From assembly GCF_040796495.1 (NCBI RefSeq), contig NZ_JBFNQN010000004.1:301105-365104 (forward strand): DNA of 64,000 bases, given 5' to 3'. Shown one piece after another: positions 61,512-64,000 of the stretch. The position numbers were made by a program, and so were the translations under genes. Source of the stretch: Kineococcus endophyticus. GTDB lineage: Bacteria; Actinomycetota; Actinomycetes; Actinomycetales; Kineococcaceae. Numbering within the stretch: position 1 is the stretch's first letter; the number at the start of each line of letters is the position of its first letter. The notes below the pieces were generated by a model. The model was given only the letters and a program-made list of their open reading frames with translations, was not told the origin of the DNA and ran no database searches.

Positions 61512-63542
61512 GTGTGCATGATGAGTTACATGGAGTATGGACATAGTCGAACTGTAGATGCTGCTGCCCTTCTGCTCAAAGAACATGCGTTCCCAAAAGC
61601 ACCGCTCGAAGAGATCACGTCAATAGCTGCGGCTGCTCTAAGGCCTGACCCAAGAATTTTTCCCGGAGAGTTTGTCGGTCGAGCACGAGACGTTCTCCGT
61701 GCGATGGCTCAACAACTTTATGCGCCTTCCGCTCAAGACAACTTGCTACGGCGAACGGCCGAAGCCGCTGAGCGGTCACGCCTAGCTATCGCACTAGGGC
61801 TCGATAAAGGCTGCGATCCCGAAATTGGTCCACGCGTCGCTGAGGTTGTGGCCCATGCATTGGGGGAACAGCCAGTAGGCGATGTGGAGGAGGTAGGAGC
61901 GGCGGACGCGTTGGCGTTGTGGGTCTTGGGGCGCTTGGCCCACGAGTCGGCCTTGACTCATCACACGCGCCAGTACCTCACGGGACGTGGAGCCGAGCAG
62001 GGCTTGCGGGCGGTGACCTGGATGCACCGATGGAATGATCACTTCGAGCAGGACAGAATTCGCGACATTCACCTATTGCTGTCAGGGTTCCCCATGGCCA
62101 AAGAGTGCGCTCTTAGCCTTCTGCAGGGCGGGCAACTGGAACAGTCCTCTAAGCCATTCTTCCTGCAGGCCCTTAAACAGTGCGGGGATGCCGCGGAGAT
62201 AGATAAGGTTGAAGCATACTGCCAACTGCTTTTCGACGTGCCTTTGACATTTCGCTGGTGCGACGCTCCCCGGGATTCCACGGCGATCCATCTGGTGGCA
62301 AGCGCTCAAGCGGCGGCGCGGCCTCGCATTGAAATCTATCACGCAGGTGACCGGTTGTTTCCTCTACAAGGTCCGGGCATATCCTTTTCCTTACTGGCGG
62401 GCAGTCTTGATCTCGCAGGACCGGACGCCTCTTCCGCTTGGCATGAAAAGGCCGTCTTGGAGGCGGCGAAGAAGTTAGCCGGTAAACATGCGTTTGTGCG
62501 TGCAGGGGTCGCCTGGCACCGCGACGCCGGGCAAACGCGAAGCCATGAAGGAGAGATTGATGCTTTGGCCTTGACCGATGGCTTCGTCTTCGATTTTCAG
62601 GCGAAGGCCGCCTCCCGTGGGGGAGGAACGGAGCGAATAAACACCGTGCGTACCGATGCATTGGCGCAGCACATCCGACTGAAGAAGCACCTTAAAGACG
62701 GAATTCATCTGATCGATAGGAAGAGGTCAAAACCTCTACGTAAGCAGCTTGCTAGTGGTCAAAATTTCCATGTGCCGATCAGTGTTGGGATTGAAACACA
62801 CACGGAATTTTCCGTCGGTGGTGGACTCAGTCGCGACACTATTCCTAGAGTGATCACAACTCTTGATCATCTACGACTAGTGAATGATGTAGTTCCAGAG
62901 GTCTTTCGGGCAATCTACTGGTTAGATCGTTTGGGCGCCGAAGCATACTCACTTCGCTTCGTTGATGAGGTTGACTTCCTCGGGCGTTGGCTGGTTCTAC
63001 TAAATGGCGGCGACACCGGGGCTGTTACGGATAGAGAATTTGTCTTTTCTGGGGACTGGCCGTTGGAAAGATACCTGGTGGCGAGAAACACTACCGTTGG
63101 GGGCATTAGTCTTGAACCCCACGCCTCCGAAGCGCGGCGTCGTCTCAATGAGGGATCCCCGGTCGCTGTGGCCTCAACGCTGTACAGCATTCTGCGTAAG
63201 CTACAAGAAAAACAAGTGTCAGGGCACCTACCTTTCCTTTACCGTCTCGTGAACTGGCGGCTGGACGAGCTCGACGGCGCCATTCGCAACGGAATAGACA
63301 TTGACGGAGGCGTGGGCCCCGGGGGGTGGGCCCTTAGACACGGTGTCTCGTCGGACACGTTGGCGCGCGAGGAGAACGATAGTTCGCCTAACTGCCGGCC
63401 GATCGTTCTCCATCGAAGCCCTGAAGGCACCTGGGGTCTTTGGACTAGCAAAGGATTTGGCCAGGATTTCTGGAATGCCCTAACGTCTGGCAAACTTTCG
63501 CGGTTTGTCGCTGTCCACGAAAGGCCGAGGCTCGAAAACTAG
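61512..63542 (+). CDS. Unrecognised 676-residue protein with PD-(D/E)XK nuclease-like motif
   Basis: I recognise no named family. The protein is mostly helical for its first 330 residues. It then has a stretch HEGEIDALALTD, FVFDFQAKA (residues 345-366) with Glu348/Asp350 and Gln363-Ala-Lys365, which fits the core of PD-(D/E)XK nucleases of the Gln-variant (Mrr/NERD-like) type. The last 300 residues show no domain that I know. There is no signal peptide or membrane helix. Several starts are possible: GTG 61512, then ATGs at 61518, 61521 and 61530, none with a good RBS. GC is visibly lower than in the backbone, with A/T-ending and rare codons, pointing to horizontal transfer. Context (tRNA gene, dead transposases) fits a defence or mobile-element gene. 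Confidence 0.72.
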   Translation: MCMMSYMEYGHSRTVDAAALLLKEHAFPKAPLEEITSIAAAALRPDPRIFPGEFVGRARDVLRAMAQQLYAPSAQDNLLRRTAEAAERSRLAIALGLDKGCDPEIGPRVAEVVAHALGEQPVGDVEEVGAADALALWVLGRLAHESALTHHTRQYLTGRGAEQGLRAVTWMHRWNDHFEQDRIRDIHLLLSGFPMAKECALSLLQGGQLEQSSKPFFLQALKQCGDAAEIDKVEAYCQLLFDVPLTFRWCDAPRDSTAIHLVASAQAAARPRIEIYHAGDRLFPLQGPGISFSLLAGSLDLAGPDASSAWHEKAVLEAAKKLAGKHAFVRAGVAWHRDAGQTRSHEGEIDALALTDGFVFDFQAKAASRGGGTERINTVRTDALAQHIRLKKHLKDGIHLIDRKRSKPLRKQLASGQNFHVPISVGIETHTEFSVGGGLSRDTIPRVITTLDHLRLVNDVVPEVFRAIYWLDRLGAEAYSLRFVDEVDFLGRWLVLLNGGDTGAVTDREFVFSGDWPLERYLVARNTTVGGISLEPHASEARRRLNEGSPVAVASTLYSILRKLQEKQVSGHLPFLYRLVNWRLDELDGAIRNGIDIDGGVGPGGWALRHGVSSDTLAREENDSSPNCRPIVLHRSPEGTWGLWTSKGFGQDFWNALTSGKLSRFVAVHERPRLEN

Positions 63543-63544
63543 GT

Positions 63545-63586
63545 GAGTCTTTGTCAGTAGCGTCTGGCCGCCACTGACAAAGACTC
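63545..63586. repeat. Perfect 14-bp inverted repeat resembling paired IS ends
   Basis: GAGTCTTTGTCAGT (63545-63558) and ACTGACAAAGACTC (63573-63586) flank 14 bases. The CTTTGTCAGT core also ends the decayed transposase at 60524. It lies 2 bases after the stop of the 676-residue gene and could serve it as a terminator. Confidence 0.65.
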
Positions 63587-63610
63587 ATTGAGCAGGTCAA
63601 CGATGATCAA

Positions 63611-63913
63611 GTGGCTGTGGAGATCACGACTGCCGGGACAACGGCATACCTTGTGCCCGAGGACGAGCACCTGTCGCTGCGCAAGACGGGTGAACCTGTT
63701 GCGGCCCCGCACAACGCCGGACAACTTTGGGAAAGCTTCGCCGAGATCCGAAGCAGAGAAGGAGACTCCCGAAATGTGGTTGAAGTTAGGCTTGCTCCAG
63801 TCGTCGAAGCGCGAGAGGCGAAGATGCTTTTCGCAGTCAAGATAACCTCCGCGGCTGTTATGTCGATCCTAGATGTACCCGGCCAGGACGTTGGTGACAG
63901 CGCGTCGGCTTGA
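63611..63913 (+). CDS. Unrecognised 100-residue protein
   Basis: An open frame with a GTG start and no clear RBS. The product (VEITTAGTTAYLVPEDEHLS, NAGQLWESFAEIRSREGDS, AKMLFAVKITSAAVMSILD) alternates predicted strands and one helix and looks protein-like, but I know no relative. The frame is open back to the inverted repeat (IEQVNDDQ), so its original N-terminus may have been cut by an insertion. GC is lower than in the backbone. It could be a remnant rather than an intact gene. Confidence 0.4.
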   Translation: MAVEITTAGTTAYLVPEDEHLSLRKTGEPVAAPHNAGQLWESFAEIRSREGDSRNVVEVRLAPVVEAREAKMLFAVKITSAAVMSILDVPGQDVGDSASA

Positions 63914-63919
63914 ACGAGG

Positions 63920-63976
63920 GAGGACCTCCGAGTGGGGTGTGACTTGTCGAAGGTCCACATCCACCCGGAGGTCCTC
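63920..63976 (+). promoter_or_regulatory. Hairpin masking the RBS of the IS481-type transposase
   Basis: GAGGACCTCCG (63920-63930) is exactly complementary to CGGAGGTCCTC (63966-63976), which contains the GGAGG RBS and ends directly before the GTG start. Transcripts entering from outside would fold and block initiation. Confidence 0.6.
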
Positions 63977-64000
63977 GTGGCCCACGCTAACGCCCGCACC
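63977..64000 (+). CDS. Start of an IS481-family transposase (3' end outside window)
   Basis: The first eight codons read VAHANART, close to the common IS481-type transposase start (MAHANARLT). GGAGG lies 5 bases upstream of the GTG. The upstream TGTGACTTGTCGAAGG is in the position of an IS left end. Only the start is visible, so intactness cannot be judged. Confidence 0.6.

Overview
The window is high-GC, GTG-start-rich actinobacterial chromosome. A WhiB regulator, a MarP-type protease, an RskA-like ZAS anti-sigma factor, a PASTA-bearing penicillin-binding protein, a GlxR-like Crp and a putative RsiG-like protein all point to Actinomycetes. A Kineosporiaceae (Kineococcus-like) host is my best guess, but it is an inference from gene content. 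Bases 1 to about 60,375 look like vertically inherited backbone. The last 3.6 kb, just after a tRNA-Pro gene, is an accessory segment with dead and partial transposases and a gene of visibly lower GC.

Layout. 1-2.9 kb: the end of a DNA-repair glycosylase-type gene, a HAD hydrolase and a secreted subtilisin. 3.0-8.3 kb: a sugar ABC importer (binding lipoprotein and two permeases, no ATPase gene) with a ThuA-like protein and a Gfo/Idh/MocA dehydrogenase. 8.4-11.5 kb: a small Cys protein, a SnoaL-like lipoprotein and a two-component system. 11.7-15.0 kb: a LacI regulator, a second Gfo/Idh/MocA dehydrogenase and a TIM-barrel sugar isomerase. The same 14-16 bp palindrome (core TCGATGCGCATCGA) lies before the importer and before the LacI gene, so the two sugar loci look like one regulon, probably for a sugar or disaccharide oxidised to a keto intermediate. 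15.1-19.8 kb: a diguanylate cyclase, a CAP-domain secreted protein and repeat-rich intergenic DNA. 19.8-25.5 kb: a SulP transporter, an acyltransferase, a MerR regulator and dxs. 25.6-33.6 kb: a photolyase-like protein with apparently permuted domains, DUF2254, ComB-like and histidine phosphatases, and a YhgE/ABC ATPase/TetR operon.

33.8-43.2 kb: a VanW protein, an HhH-GPD protein, YceI, a PAS/GAF/PP2C phosphatase, def-tsaD, TerD and an ECF sigma/anti-sigma pair. 43.3-49.0 kb: DUF4394, acs, an endonuclease/exonuclease/phosphatase protein, a holin-like membrane protein and an alpha/beta hydrolase. 49.2-54.7 kb: overlapping marP-nudix-nth genes, an RsiG-like protein, a Crp regulator with a near-consensus site before its own gene, and overlapping MBL/RidA/DUF4177 genes. 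54.7-60.2 kb: whiB divergent from a class A PBP, then GPP34, YqeY and a metallophosphoesterase.

60.3-64.0 kb: tRNA-Pro(CGG) with a strong terminator, a decayed IS5-type transposase, a 676-codon unrecognised gene with a PD-(D/E)XK-like nuclease signature (the best candidate here for an undescribed system, possibly defence), a perfect 14-bp inverted repeat resembling IS ends, an orphan 100-codon ORF, and the start of an IS481-type transposase behind a hairpin that covers its ribosome binding site. Convergent gene junctions across the window carry long GC-rich hairpins that probably act as bidirectional terminators.
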